DNA from: Astragalus membranaceus
Taxonomy: Eukaryota; Streptophyta; Magnoliopsida; Fabales; Fabaceae
NCBI GenBank assembly: GCA_039519185.1
Contig: CM076849.1
Span: forward strand, 74,085,784 to 74,149,783
DNA length: 64,000 bases
Direction of reading: 5' to 3'
Below the pieces are notes generated by a model. That model was given only the letters and a program-made list of their open reading frames with translations. It made no database searches and was not told the origin of the DNA. Both the position numbers and the translations under genes were made by a program. Positions 30,666 to 42,357 of the stretch are shown piece after piece (positions within the stretch are counted from its first letter, which is position 1; each line of letters begins with the position of its first letter).

Positions 30666-32138
30666 TGTTAATTTTTCTAATTTTTACTATGTGCAGGTAG
30701 TATTAGCAAGAAAGGGGTGCAGAGAGGAAAGCCCAATACTGAATTGTTGCTGGATTGATAAAGATCCACGCGGAACCCAGTGGAGCTGAACTGTAGTAAC
30801 ACGCGGATCCTCTCCTTGGATCCGGTTCTGACCCGGTTCTTTTGACAAAACAACGTGACACAAACCTGGTTTGCTTCAGCTGAAGCTCTGTTTGTCACTG
30901 TAGCTCTTTCTTTCTTCTTCTACTCTCCTCTTCTCTCGAAACCCTAGCCACCGTAGCTCTCACTGATCTCCGGTGATTGAAGCTGCGTTGGCTATTGTTT
31001 CTCGGTCAATGATGAGAGCTGATGATGATGAGCCAAAGCCCTCTTGCTTTGAACTTGAATCGTGGCTTCTGAGACTACAGAAAACCACCTTCTCACTTCG
31101 CGACTCTTTGCTCAGTGAGATCTTCTAGCTTGTGCTCTGATTTTCACAATCAAAGCTCAAACGAAGGTAAATCTTAACTTGGCTTTCTTTCTTGTGTGAT
31201 CTTTCACTGAAAACGCAACTTAGTTAGGTTAGGGTTTTAACCTAACTTTTCTTTTCTGTTACAGGTACAAATCTTCGTGAATCTCTTCTCTGTGGGCTAC
31301 GATCTGCTCATCAAACAAGGTAGAAAATCTGTTCTTAATTTTCTTAGTTATAGATTTACTGTTTCTTGTGATAAACAGTAAACCCTAACGTTTAATCTGC
31401 TGATTCAGACTCTCTGCTTGTAAGGTTTTGTTGCGGACCTTTCACTAGGTAAAACCTTTGCCTTAGATTTTGATTTGCCTTAATCTTTAACAATCTTGTT
31501 GCTGGAAACTGATTCTGAAACTTTTCTTTGTTTCTGAGTACTGGTCTTCACACTTGAAGATGGATACACAGGCTTAGTTCTCCCTTGAGAACAGGTAAAT
31601 CTATCCCCTTACTTTTTCTCTCTTTATTTCAGTCACTGAAATTGGTGCTAACACAATTCTGTTTCTCTTTTCTTATGAGGTACACCTTCAACACCTTGTT
31701 GGAGATTCTGTCACACAGAGAACCTCACAGAACCTGAACAGAAAGATGATAGCAGTACAGGGAGGAAGAAAAGGAAAACTTAGGGTATATGATTTAAACA
31801 AAAATGCATGTAAATCTTTATTTCTAAGAAAATGTAATACTGTGTATTTTCTATGTACATTGATAGCCTGTGGGTCTGTATTTATATATACAGGGACTGA
31901 ACTAGCTGCTAGGACCTTGGTTGTTTAGAAACAACCAACTTCAGTTTGTTATATTTAACAAACTGTTTTAGTTAGTTATTTTAAATAACCAACTTAACAG
32001 TTTAAAACAAACTATAACAGATTGTTAACAGTTTATTTTTGTAATAAAACTGTTTAGGTTTTTTTTTAATTAATATAGGTGAAATTGATTACCAATCTCA
32101 ATACCCTACCTTAATCAAAGAACCTTTTAGGATTAACA
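30666..32138 (-). repeat. LTR shared by E1 (5') and E2 (3')
   Basis: Near-identical to 24,694-26,165. To its left lies E1's PBS and gag; to its right lies the 3' end of another pol in the same orientation. It is therefore both the 5' LTR of E1 and the 3' LTR of E2. Confidence 0.85.
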
Positions 32139-32331
32139 GCCCTACCTTAAACTAAGCTAGGTCTAAGCTAAGAAACCAGACAGTAGGCAACATAAAACAC
32201 AGGACAACCCCCTGGTAGGTGATCTTAGACAGTTGGTCTAGGACAAGCCCCTAGACAGTGACTTAGGTTATTTCCTTCTTAGAGACTTAGAAAGAAACAA
32301 CATTGAGTTGCCTTCTTAGCTTAGAGAACAC

Positions 32332-33294
32332 TTATCCCTTTAGGGCTTTTGTAAAAATGTCAGCAACCTGGTCCTTTGTAGAGCAGAAATCTAGTACCAA
32401 GCAGCCTTTAGCAACCTGTTCCCTTAGGTAGTGGAACTTAGTTTCAATGTGTTTGGTCCTGCCATGAGAAATAGGATTTTTAGCAAGACATATAGCTGAT
32501 TTATTATCCATAAACAGTTTAACAGGATTAGTTAAGTTAACACAAATTTCTTTGAGTAGAGTCTCAAGCCAAGCTGCTTGGGTAGCAGCATGGCAAGCAG
32601 AAATATATTCTGCTTCACATGAGGACAGTGCCACAGTGGCCTGTTTCTTAGAACTCCAAGAGATAGCAGCCCCTTGGAATAAGAAGACATATCCACTAGT
32701 GCTTCTCCTGTCCAGCTTGTCTCCACACCAATCTGAGTCACAGTAGCCAACCAGGTTGTTCTTTCCTTTAGCCCTGTCATTAGGAAAAAATAAGCCATAG
32801 TTAGTAGTGCCTTTAATATATCTTAGGATACGCTTGGCAGCATTCAAATGAATCTGCATAAGGCAGTGCATGAATCTGCTGGTCACACCAGTAGCATACA
32901 ATATGTCAGGTCTGCTATGACATAAATATCTTAGAGACCCAACAATTTGTCTAAAGTAGGTAGCATCTACTTTAGTGCCCTCTTCATCTTCCTTTTTAGT
33001 TAAGTTACCCTCAGCTGGGTTTATTGCAGGGTTGCAATTGTCCAGCTCAAACCTTTTCAGAATTTCTTTTGCATACTTTTGCTGATGCAAAATAATTCCT
33101 TCTTTGACCCTTAGAAATTCTAACCCTAGGAAGTAGGTTAGTTTTCCAAGATCAGTCATCTCAAATTCATCTTTCATAGACTGTTTGAACTTAACAATTT
33201 CTTTAGGACAGCTACCAGTCACAAGTAGGTCGTCCACATATAAGCATACAATCAGCAAATATGAGTTTATGTCACCTTTGACATAAACTCCATA
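32332..33294 (-). pseudogene. E2: truncated second copia copy, 3' part of pol
   Basis: About 320 residues open to the breakpoint, almost identical to the E1 pol C-terminus. It begins within RT just before YVDDLL and includes the whole RNase H to the same stop. It keeps the four residues (RYIKG region) that E1 has lost. At about 33,294 the homology ends abruptly inside RT and unrelated AT-rich sequence begins. Gag, protease, integrase and the 5' LTR of this copy are absent. Confidence 0.9.
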
Positions 33295-33317
33295 TCGCAA
33301 AAAATATAGCAAATATG

Positions 33318-33507
33318 GCTGTCTTCCAAATTTTTAGGGGGAAGCACACTAAAAATATAGCAAAAAGACAAGAAATCAAGCATGTACTGAATCAAAATAC
33401 TCTTTAATTGAAAGCTGTCTTCCAAATTATTAGGGGGCAACACACTAAAAATATAGCAAAAAGACAAGAAATCAAGCGTATACTGAATCAAAATACTTTA
33501 ATTGAAA
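33318..33507. repeat. Tandem duplication, period 96 bp, beside the E2 breakpoint
   Basis: Two imperfect copies beginning GCTGTCTTCCAAATT (33,318 and 33,414). They begin about 24 bp from the E2 breakpoint. Confidence 0.85.
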
Positions 33508-34487
33508 AGAATTGGAATTAAATAATCTAGGATTTTTGTCAAAAAATAATAGTCTAATATGGGATGCTGTATCACACAAGGGACGATTAAAACTTTAGAA
33601 TTAAATTAAATGGAGCAAACTTAGATATGGTTGTTCATTGAAGTCAATGTTACCAGCCTGAAAATATGGGATACTGTATCACACAAGGGATGATTTAGAT
33701 TTTTATAGCCTATCTTTGAGTCTTCACTAATTTTCTCATGCTTTCTCTTTTTTGTTGTTATCTTATGTTTGTTGCAATCGCGCAGAAAAAATTGATAATT
33801 TATAACGATACTGTTTAGCGAACAAAGTAAAATATTGGGTGGCATGGCGTGGGCTTGCATTGAGCAAAAAATCCAAAAGAATAAGTAAAACAACAGTCGT
33901 CGTCAAAATATAAGCATGCATGAATATACCCAATACATGCTTATATTATTCCAGTTGAAGTTCAAACGAAAAATAACAATGAAGGAACGTGTATCAACCT
34001 CCAACACGTACCAATGCTTATATTATTCCAGTTGAGGTTCAAATGAAAAATAACAATGAAGTAACTTTAACAAGTTACATCACATCTTCCACATAATGCT
34101 TTATCTCATCATGTTTTAAATGAGCATCTGAATAAAATTGTCAAACTAGACGAATGGACATTTTGAAACAATGTTCATGTTCTATCCGGTCATTTTTCAA
34201 TCAGCTAAACTGTCATGGACGGTAATTTCAGATGTTAAATCACACCTCACAACTTTGATTTCAAGTAGTAGATTTGAACGCCATGATAACAAGAAGAGAG
34301 TGATAAAATAGACCGTCTGTCGTTTTTCATTTATTCGTAATGGGTGGAGAGTATTAAGTCCATTTGACAGAAAGAAAAATTGTACAACTATAGAATAGCA
34401 GATAAAACATTGGGTGTGAATTTTTGAATTATGAAAATAATCATATGAAATGTAACATAAAAATATCTCTGGTTATTAGTTATCACA
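33508..34487. other. 3' flank of the DNL zinc-finger gene
   Basis: No open frame of interest. A ~47-bp direct repeat (ATGCTTATATTATTCCAGTT) occurs at about 33,938 and 34,013, and a shorter one (CTGTATCACACAAGGGA) near 33,567 and 33,672. The 3' UTR of the DNL gene on the minus strand should begin here. Confidence 0.4.
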
Positions 34488-35918
34488 TCAAACTTGATCA
34501 ATCTCTGAGTCTGTGTTCATTTTCTCCCGAAAATCATACTCCGTGATGAGTCCAAGATTGTCCACTAATTTGTGATGCCGTAGACATCCTGCACACTAGA
34601 AAAGAAACTTCAAATTACCTACAGTTACAATAGAATAGGTGCTTTCATAACACTAATGTTGCATATGTTTAAAGAACGGTTGAATGCATGATACTATATG
34701 GCCATAATCAATAGGGTTACCTAAAACAAGGGCGTACTTGGAAAACAAGAAGTAAACCACTAAACCAGCCGCAAGACAAACAACACATAAACTTTAATAC
34801 AATTGCATACATAATTAAATCCTATAATTTAGTCATTCAATGAATTATTGAACAACTGCATACATAAATAAATCCTATATTTTAGTCATTCAATGAATTA
34901 TTGAACTTTCGGAACAAGCCGACATGCAACAATGCAATCAAGTCACTTCTTTCGTACAATGAGCGAGTCACATCCATATTAGTACTCTCTTCTGCCATTA
35001 AGCAGTTCTGCCACGAACTATTTCCTTATCCTAACTAACCATTAGCAGTTGACTTATTGTACGCTGTCCAAATGGGTGGCTTGGCGTATTTATAGACCAA
35101 TGGATCAGTCTCTCAGATCTCACCTTTATATTTTCAAAACTGCGCCTCTGAAGGAATGCAGATGGTCTCTTTATTTCAATTTTTTTGTCATATTCATTCT
35201 GAAGGTATTTCGAGAATTACACTTGAGGTATTTCGAGAGTATCACACCTCTTCTCTAAAAACTTCACTCAAGAGTCTAAATGATTAAGGAACCCCTCCCT
35301 TTCGTATTTATACCTTCTGCTACACATTACATTCTGTTATTCTGTTACTAAATAATCCCTCCCTCTGACAATTATGCATTCTGTTACAACTCCCCTCCCC
35401 TTATTCCTATCTCTCACCTTTCCATACTCTCTTGAACATCGGTCGCCTATCATCAATTTACAGGTGCTAAACAAGAAAATAACTTACCCTCCAATTGTCA
35501 CAGTGAACACTTGAGTTGAGCCCATGAGCATGCCATTAGACTAAGGTTACACCTGTGACACGTCCTCCCTCACGAGGAGATCCCTATTCCTCTATCCCAC
35601 TTTGCTAAGTTGGAGAGCTATTATCATAACCATATAAAACTAGTAAAAAGAACTATATTTGACAAATGTCAACTATGAAAAGGTCATTAGAAGAAAAAAG
35701 GAAAAATCGTGCTAACAACTTTTAGACAATATTGTTAAACATACATATTCAGCATTCAGTACTAAAGGGAATAAAGAAGTAGTAGATACCTGTACAAAAA
35801 TTGCACCCCTTTCATAAGCTAATCGGTTTACAAGCCTCTTTGTTCTTTCACCACACAAGTCACATGTAAATTGCACAAGCAGACTTCTTCTTGGAAGATT
35901 TAAGTCGAGAGTAGCGCC
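34488..35918 (-). CDS. DNL (Zim17/Tim15)-type zinc-finger protein, last two exons
   Basis: Two minus-strand exons with canonical splice sites. The upstream exon, 35,790-35,918 (43 codons), holds LPRRSLLVQFTCDLCGERTK and NRLAYERGAIFVQ. The last exon, 34,488-34,595, holds CAGCLRHHKLVDNLGLITEY and ends IDQV-stop. Donor CAG/GTATC and acceptor TTTTCTAG/TGTGC bound a phase-0 intron of 1,194 bp. Together they give the complete DNL domain with both CxxC pairs (CDLC and CAGC). Family members (Zim17/Hep) keep mitochondrial or chloroplast Hsp70 soluble. Plant members carry an N-terminal targeting peptide, which would be on the missing upstream exon. The exon's upstream acceptor (TGCGTGTACAG) is intact. 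No first exon is visible up to 44,066, so it lies beyond element D or is lost. No stop or frameshift is present, so the exons look under selection. Confidence 0.88.
34596..35789 (-). other. Intron of the DNL gene
   Basis: 1,194 bp. Contains a short near-tandem duplication (ATCCTATATTTTAGTCATTC at about 34,818 and 34,870). The stretch at about 35,040-35,580 has several CTCCCTC blocks and may be an old insertion of unknown class. Confidence 0.6.
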
Positions 35919-37039
35919 CTGTACACGCAAAGCATAACAGTATAGTGAGATCAAAGAATTGCAGATAAAGACAATATTTGAAAGGAAGACAGATGATTGG
36001 TTCTCCACCAACAAGATATGATTAAGATCATAACAGACATAGCCTAGGTACATGCATGCATAAGTACATACAAACACAGATATGCAGAAGAAACTAGTTG
36101 GTACTTTTCTTATTCTATATATAAACTACTAAGGAGCAAATAAGCATTCAATCTAATATCTATTTATACCAATACACCACATCTGATTTTACCCAAATAG
36201 ACATCACTAATCAATGCCACCTGTTTTGCCTTCACAAATTTTTTCCCAACTGAGGGGTAAATTTGTCATTTTGTTCCACAGCTTTCTCAGTAATTTATCT
36301 CTCTCCTTTCTACTTTATGTCACCGTCTCTTTCTCAGTTGCCATTCTTCCATTCTCTGACGCTCAAACCTCTCTTCTTCTTCTTCTTATTTTTTTTCTTT
36401 TATGCTGTGAAAGTTCACTCTTCTCTCACTCTGAAACCTTTCTTTTTCTTTTTCTTTCAAAAACCATCCTTTATTCTTTCTCTCATCTCTCAAACCATCA
36501 AAACCATCTTCTTTCTCATCATCTTCCTTCTCCATAATCTCTCTTCTTCTCCACTCACCAAACCCTAAACCCCAAAATCGCGCTGGATCCCTAAAAAATC
36601 AGAACCCAAATGCCCTAAAAACCAGAGGCCAAAATCGCTGGGTCACCTAAAACACGAATTCTGAATGAATAATCAGGTAATTTGGTTTCGATCTCTTCCT
36701 CTTCTTAATCCCTTAGAAAAAAATTCGGTTTCTATGGTTGTTAATACTGAAAATTCGGTTCCTATCTTCTCAGCTTCTTCCTTCTACATCGATGGTGCCG
36801 TAATCGAAAGCGAGAAGCAACACTGAGAACAGGATTTGGAAACGAAAAAGCAGGTATTTTGGTTTCCATCTCTTCATCTTCTCAATCCCTTCAATATGAT
36901 TTTCGCTCTGTATTGTTGTTTACATAATCAGACCTAACTGATTATAATCAGAAACTGCACTCTATTTTTTTTATAATCTAGATATTAGATTTTCGTTTTA
37001 TAATCAGACCCGACTGATTTTATCCCCATTATGTATTTT

Positions 37040-38410
37040 TAACATTTTAGGGTTTAGGGATTTAACTGATTTTGCTGTTGTTTACCAATCTGAGAATACT
37101 ATGACTTAGAGATTTTATTGATTTTAGGGATTTAACTGATTTTCTTAATGTGATTATGTTGGGCATTTGATAGATTTTGAAATGACTTACATGATAGATA
37201 GATTTAAAATCAATATTGAGGCGGCGGGAAGCGAGACAATGGGAAGCGGTAACGGGAAGCGGTAACGGGAAGCGGCAACGAGAAACGACAACTGGAAGCG
37301 GTGACAGGTAGCGGCAATTGCAGTGATTGCGGGGATTCACTTTAATGGTATGTTGCTACTTTTTTTGTTAATTTATCTACTGTTTGTAAATTTTTATTCT
37401 ACAATGGGTGAATTGGTTGTTTTGAATTCATTTACTTCATAGTCAAGACTTATTCCAGGTATCAAACTAATGTCTAAAATAGTGTCAACATATATCTTCG
37501 CATTATGTTATAGATATAGTGTAGATGGGAATGCAACATTGTGACTAATGTTGTTGCTTTGTGGCTATGGCTTTTTCTGTTTTTTTTCTTTTCTTTTCAG
37601 GAAGCATGCTTTTAATGGAAGAATGTCTAATTTGGGATATGCATTTGTGAACTTCACAACACCTACAGCTGCTTTCAAGTTCTACAACCAATTTCATCGA
37701 TTCACTTGGAATGTTGCTGAAAATCGCAAGATATGTGAAATTACTATAGCACAAATTCAGGTTAAATCTCTGGGTTTCAATCTCTGGGTTTCATAACTCT
37801 CATTTTGAATTTCATTTTTGTTTTATAATCACCATTTTGATTTTGCTGTTGTTTAAAATTTGCAATTTCTGTCACAGTCTCTATATTTTTAACATTTTCG
37901 GGTTTAGGGATTTAACTGATTCTGCAATTGTTTACCAATCTGAGAATACTATGCTTTAGAAATTTTATTGATTTTAGGGATATGTTCATTGATTATAGGG
38001 ATTTAACTGGTTTTCTTAATGTTTACCAATTTGAGAATACTATGATTTAGGGATTTTATTATTTTAGGGATACATTTATTGATTTGAGGGATTTTACTGA
38101 ATTTGGGTATTTAGGGATTTTATGAATCTGAGAATACTATATTTGTTCAGTTATTGTTACTTATTTAACTCATCAGTGAGAATACTATGATTCAAAAATG
38201 TTGGATAATACATGTAAGCGGTGGCGGGAGACGACGACGAGGGCAGCAACAGGAAGCGGCGACAAGAGCAGCTATCGCGGTGATTGCGTTGGGGTTCACT
38301 TTAATGGTATATTTCCACTTTTTTCTTAGTTTATCTCCTGTTTTTAAATTCTTATTCCACAATGGGTGAATTGGTTTTTTGAATTCTTATCTAATGTCTA
38401 AAATAGTGTC
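37040..38410. repeat. Internal imperfect duplication inside the Helitron-like element
   Basis: The block GGGTTTAGGGATTTAACTG recurs at about 37,052 and 37,901, and further GATTTTAGGGA lines near 37,970-38,100. A GGAAGCGG-rich stretch followed by TTCACTTTAATGGTAT recurs at about 37,215-37,350 and 38,219-38,310. The MEI2-like exon lies between the two copies. Confidence 0.6.
37601..37760 (+). pseudogene. Captured exon of a MEI2-like C-terminal RRM protein
   Basis: Bounded by a polypyrimidine tract plus TTCAG on the left and CAG/GTTAAA on the right, this 160-bp segment is open. It encodes KHAFNGRMSNLGYAFVNFTT and NRKICEITIAQIQ, the conserved end of the MEI2-type RRM (RRM_2), most like the plant 'MEI2 C-terminal RRM only' group. 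No other exon of such a gene was recognised around it, so a captured gene fragment is more likely than a working gene. Confidence 0.65.
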
Positions 38411-41038
38411 AAAAGCTCACTGACATTCAATTTGATTTTGGGGCCATGAGTCAAATTCAGGATCATCTTTATATTTGCTCATGTTTAATGCATTTGAGCA
38501 TGATGAGTAATACTTATGTGTTTGTTCTTCTATGTTTTTTATCTTTCAGGTAAAACATAAACATTCTAAAAGTGAATTTATGCAGTAGGTGAATGCAAAT
38601 TTTATGGGTGTTTTATCACATGCTTCCTCCCTCATTCTCAGCATATAGAGTCAATTTCATCATGTTTTTTTAAGATATCTCATGTTTTTTATATATGCAT
38701 GAGTCAATTTCATCACAATTAAGCTTCATTAAAACTAATGTTTAATTACTTTTGAGTCAATTTCAAGTACGAACGATAGATATAGAACTTCTTGGGGTCA
38801 TGTGTGGAATGTGGATTAGGATTACTAAAGTGCTATTTCTATTTTTTAAATCTTGCAGGGGGATGGAATTTGGCTGGAGGGTAATACGAGCCATTTTTGG
38901 ACTCTTGCAATTAGTGACATTAACTGCTATCTGCAATTAGTGTTAAGGTTTTTTTAAGGTTTGATTGATATAAGTTTGCTGGTGTGTGTACTCACTTATA
39001 GGTATTTTTTCTACCTTTATTGTTTGAGTATTTTCTATTATAGTTATTCTGTTATGGGTGTTTTTTTCCCGACTCAGACCATATCTTGAGTGTCTTTAAA
39101 CAACATATTTTTGCCAATTTAAAAATTGCTGACTGATTAGTTGGAAATTGATTTGTTGCCAAAACAACTTTGAAGTGAAGGAATATGAGAGGGTATACGA
39201 ACTGCAAGGTAATTTTTCTTCTCATTCCATCCATGGTCATATCTTCTATGAATATTTGAAGTATTGTCTTTTTTATAATTATGAATTATTTTCTCTGTTT
39301 CATATAATGAACTTAAAGTTTACTCACACTAAAGTCTCCAATCCTTTTATTTTTGATTTCCAGTCATGGAGGTTGAGTTTCTGGAGTGTCCTTTGCAAAC
39401 AGGTTTCAATTATTCTCCTTATCCTATTTTTATATCTACTGAATGATACAAATTGAAATGGTTATACACAAATTGAATGATACAGGTTTTTGTTAAATAC
39501 AACCTTAACATTTTGAACTGCACCAGCCTTAAAAAAAGTTTGCACCAACACTAGAGGAGAAGTGATATGAGGTGACAAATGCTTTGATTATGTATAAGTC
39601 CATATGAATAGACATTAGTTAAAGTCACTAACACTTGAGGCCCGCTTATTTTCAGTTTAACAATGGGAAATAGTTATTGTAAGGTACTATTGGAATGGTT
39701 TTGCAATTAGGGCACATATGTTTCAAGACTTGACATTTTTTAGCATTCTTTTGATATCCAAATCGAGGTGCTACTGTGCTATCACTCAAGATTTAACATT
39801 CTAATAATAACAGTGGACATTTCACTCTGCAAAATAATTGTTTGATAATTTTAAGAATGATCTGTTTTAGTTTTCAGAAAATACAATATCTTTATCTAAA
39901 CTTGAAGTTCTGATATTTAGGTTTCTGATAACTGTATTTGAGGGCTTTATGCTAAAGAAAATGAAAATAACATGTTTCATATTTATTAGCTACATTTCAT
40001 GCTTTGTAGGTTAGCAGTGCTAGCATAATTTGTGTTAAGACTCTCCAAAGTGCTCTACATTAACATTACTGCTTCTCCAAATTCAAACAACCAAAAGGCT
40101 TTGAACGTCCTGTGGACATCTTTTTGGTAGAAAAGTGCTAGCATAATTTGTGTTAAGACTCTCCAAAGTGCTCTACATTAACATTACTGCTTCTCCAAAT
40201 TCAAACAACTAAAGTCTCCTCCTGTGGACATCTTATCTTAATCTTAATCTTAACTTCATACATATGAGACATATAATGTTCACTTAAAAAGGCTTTGAAC
40301 GTCCTGTTAATAACTTTTCATGGTCCTATGTTAAAAAAATTTATTACAATGATATATCATGTTTAATTTTAGCTTTTATTTCTATCCAACTTATCTTTAA
40401 TTTTGAAAATCATGTTTCTTTGTTTATGGGGAAAAAGCTGGTGCATTCATTACTTCATAATTCCATTTATTAATATGCACTTAAAAGATATGTATTATCT
40501 AGACATATAGATCCTTCTCTATAGGCATATGGGTGAGACCATTGAAATTTTGATGCTTCAAATTCATGTTTCATTGTCTAATCGTGGCTTCTTTTCCATT
40601 GTCCACCGACTAACATCGTAGTTATTTTCATAGCATTTTACCACGGGGGTTTATTTAATATTTGTTGATTGTTCCTTTTGGTCAATTACAGATCTCAATT
40701 TACTAACTTAAATACTTCCATTGGGCTGTAGTAACACTGGGTGTTAGTGGATGCAACAAGCAAGCAGGTAAAGTTGATTTAGTTTAGTGAGCTTAAGGCT
40801 TATGTGATCCTTTAGTTGACTTTGTGTACTTACAATATTTGATCCGCCAGAATTTCTTCTGATTGCTTTCTTTGATTGAATAATAAATGTCGGTAGCTTC
40901 TACTTTTTAAACTCCATGATCATTATCCACATTTTAATCCAATTTCTGCTCCATAAAGAGATCTTTCCTCAAACAATAATCCCTTTATCGTTCTGTATGT
41001 GTCAAACTTAACCGGGAACTAATATTTGAATTCCGCAG
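38411..41038. other. Helitron-like element interior without clear genes
   Basis: AT-rich, with several short segments framed by CAG and GTAA-type signals on the plus strand (for example around 38,869, 39,160 and 39,362), none recognised. Apart from the duplication at 40,017-40,230 nothing firm is seen. Confidence 0.4.
40017..40230. repeat. Near-perfect duplication, period 118 bp
   Basis: GTGCTAGCATAATTTGTGTT and about 75 following bases occur at 40,017 and again at 40,135. TTTGAACGTCCTGT also recurs (about 40,100 and 40,293). Confidence 0.85.
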
Positions 41039-41147
41039 TGATGATGATGAAGGTGGTAGATTTGTTTCTCCGACTAAAAAAGTTTCAATTCAAAGCATAA
41101 GTGATGATCTCATGACTCCAACAGTCAGAGCAACCCAACAAAGATAA
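41039..41147 (+). pseudogene. Terminal-exon-like segment of an unidentified gene
   Basis: After acceptor TTCCGCAG the plus strand is open to TAA at 41,145. It reads DDDEGGRFVSPTKKVSIQS and then SDDLMTPTVRATQQR-stop, an acidic/basic tail like those at the ends of nuclear proteins. No homologue recognised. It lies in the Helitron-like element and is probably another captured exon. Confidence 0.4.
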
Positions 41148-42357
41148 ACAAAAATATCAAAATTGAAAAGATTTGAATCATACTAGATAAATGTAATTAT
41201 CATTGACAATCTCACTGTTAGATGGTTTACAGTTACATGCTATATTTCTACTTGGAAGTTGGAATGTATTTTGAATTAGATTTATTATTTATATACATAT
41301 ATGTAGCATCTATGAACCTTGGTTTTATATCTCCCCTCAGTGGTATTGCCTAACTTGGTATAATCAACAACTAGAATGGTTTTTCATACCTGAAATATTA
41401 GTCAAATATTAGTCACGTATAATACCCATTGAACTATAGTCAACTTTTAAATGTCTACCAATTGATCATAGCTGTAAGCCTGTAACGGTGAAAAAAAAGA
41501 ACAAATTATTAATTTACTCTTTGAATTAATACCACCTCTCCTAATTGATCTTAAGGCAACTATATCCACTATAGCTATGTGATTTTGAGTAAAAAAATTA
41601 TTTTAAAGTTAAACTAACCATAAATGTTGTTCTACTTAATTTGCTGTTAAATTGTTTTTTATAAATTTTTTAATTTGTCCCACAACAATAAAACTATTTA
41701 ATAATTTAGTCGTTCTTTAGGCCTGATATGAAATCGAAAACATTATCATGCTTAAAAAAATTATCATTTAGATTCATCACTATCTCCAACTCATACAATT
41801 ATAGGCCATTCGTTTAATTTACGATCTTCATTTTAACATCAAGTTAAGTAGAGCAACCCACAACAAAATAAGAGATGCTTATTGCACATAATTAATTGAT
41901 TTGACTTCCCCTCACATATTAAGTTGTTTTGCTTCCCAAATGTACATCTTATTTGTTATCTGTTTTGTTATTTGAAACACACTCATGTTTGCAATTTTGA
42001 TGACTGGAACCATTACTCTACAAATATATGCTCATATTTTGTTATACAATTTTAGTTATTCAACATCAAAAAAATATTTATCCCCATTATAAATTTTTCC
42101 TTACCTCAACAAAACAATTCAAATCCTTATATTATACAACTAATATTACTTGAATGCCATTTGAAATTTTTATTTTTGTTTGAGTATAATCATGACACAT
42201 AACGCGTTCAGCCCGTGCGGATGCACGGGTAAGGTACTAGTATAAACAATAACCAAATACCAATACTTACACCTCTAGCTAGGTAAGGACATGAGATACA
42301 AATAATAACAAAAAAACTCACTTGACCAGATAGGAAACATGAATTAATACATGGAAG

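Larger units (their letters stand above)
24694..32138 (-). mobile_element. Element E1: Ty1/copia LTR retrotransposon
   Basis: Direct repeats of about 1.47 kb (24,694-26,165 and 30,666-32,138) flank gag-pol on the minus strand. Outer LTR ends TGTTAA..TTAACA are inferred from short inverted ends, because homology between the two sides continues into pol on the right. Domain order protease, integrase, RT, RNase H is the copia order. The LTRs differ at about 20-25 positions by eye. The right LTR is shared with a second, truncated copy (E2), so no closing target duplication exists for E1 alone. Confidence 0.85.
36114..42240 (+). mobile_element. Helitron-like element with captured gene fragments
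   Basis: The 3' end fits the plant Helitron pattern: hairpin CCCGTGC-GGAT-GCACGGG (42,212-42,229), then CTAG at 42,237-42,240, followed by T. The 5' end is set at TCTATATATAAACTACTAAG (36,114), which resembles Helitron 5' ends but lacks the preferred preceding A, so it is uncertain. The element is about 6.1 kb, has no RepHel helicase, and carries exon-like segments with splice signals on the plus strand. It lies in the intron upstream of the DNL exons. Confidence 0.55.

Noticed and set aside
36214..36568. Ser/Phe/Leu-rich frames as a secreted protein
   Set aside because: Polypyrimidine-rich leader-like sequence in the Helitron-like element; two overlapping frames of equal composition show it is compositional.
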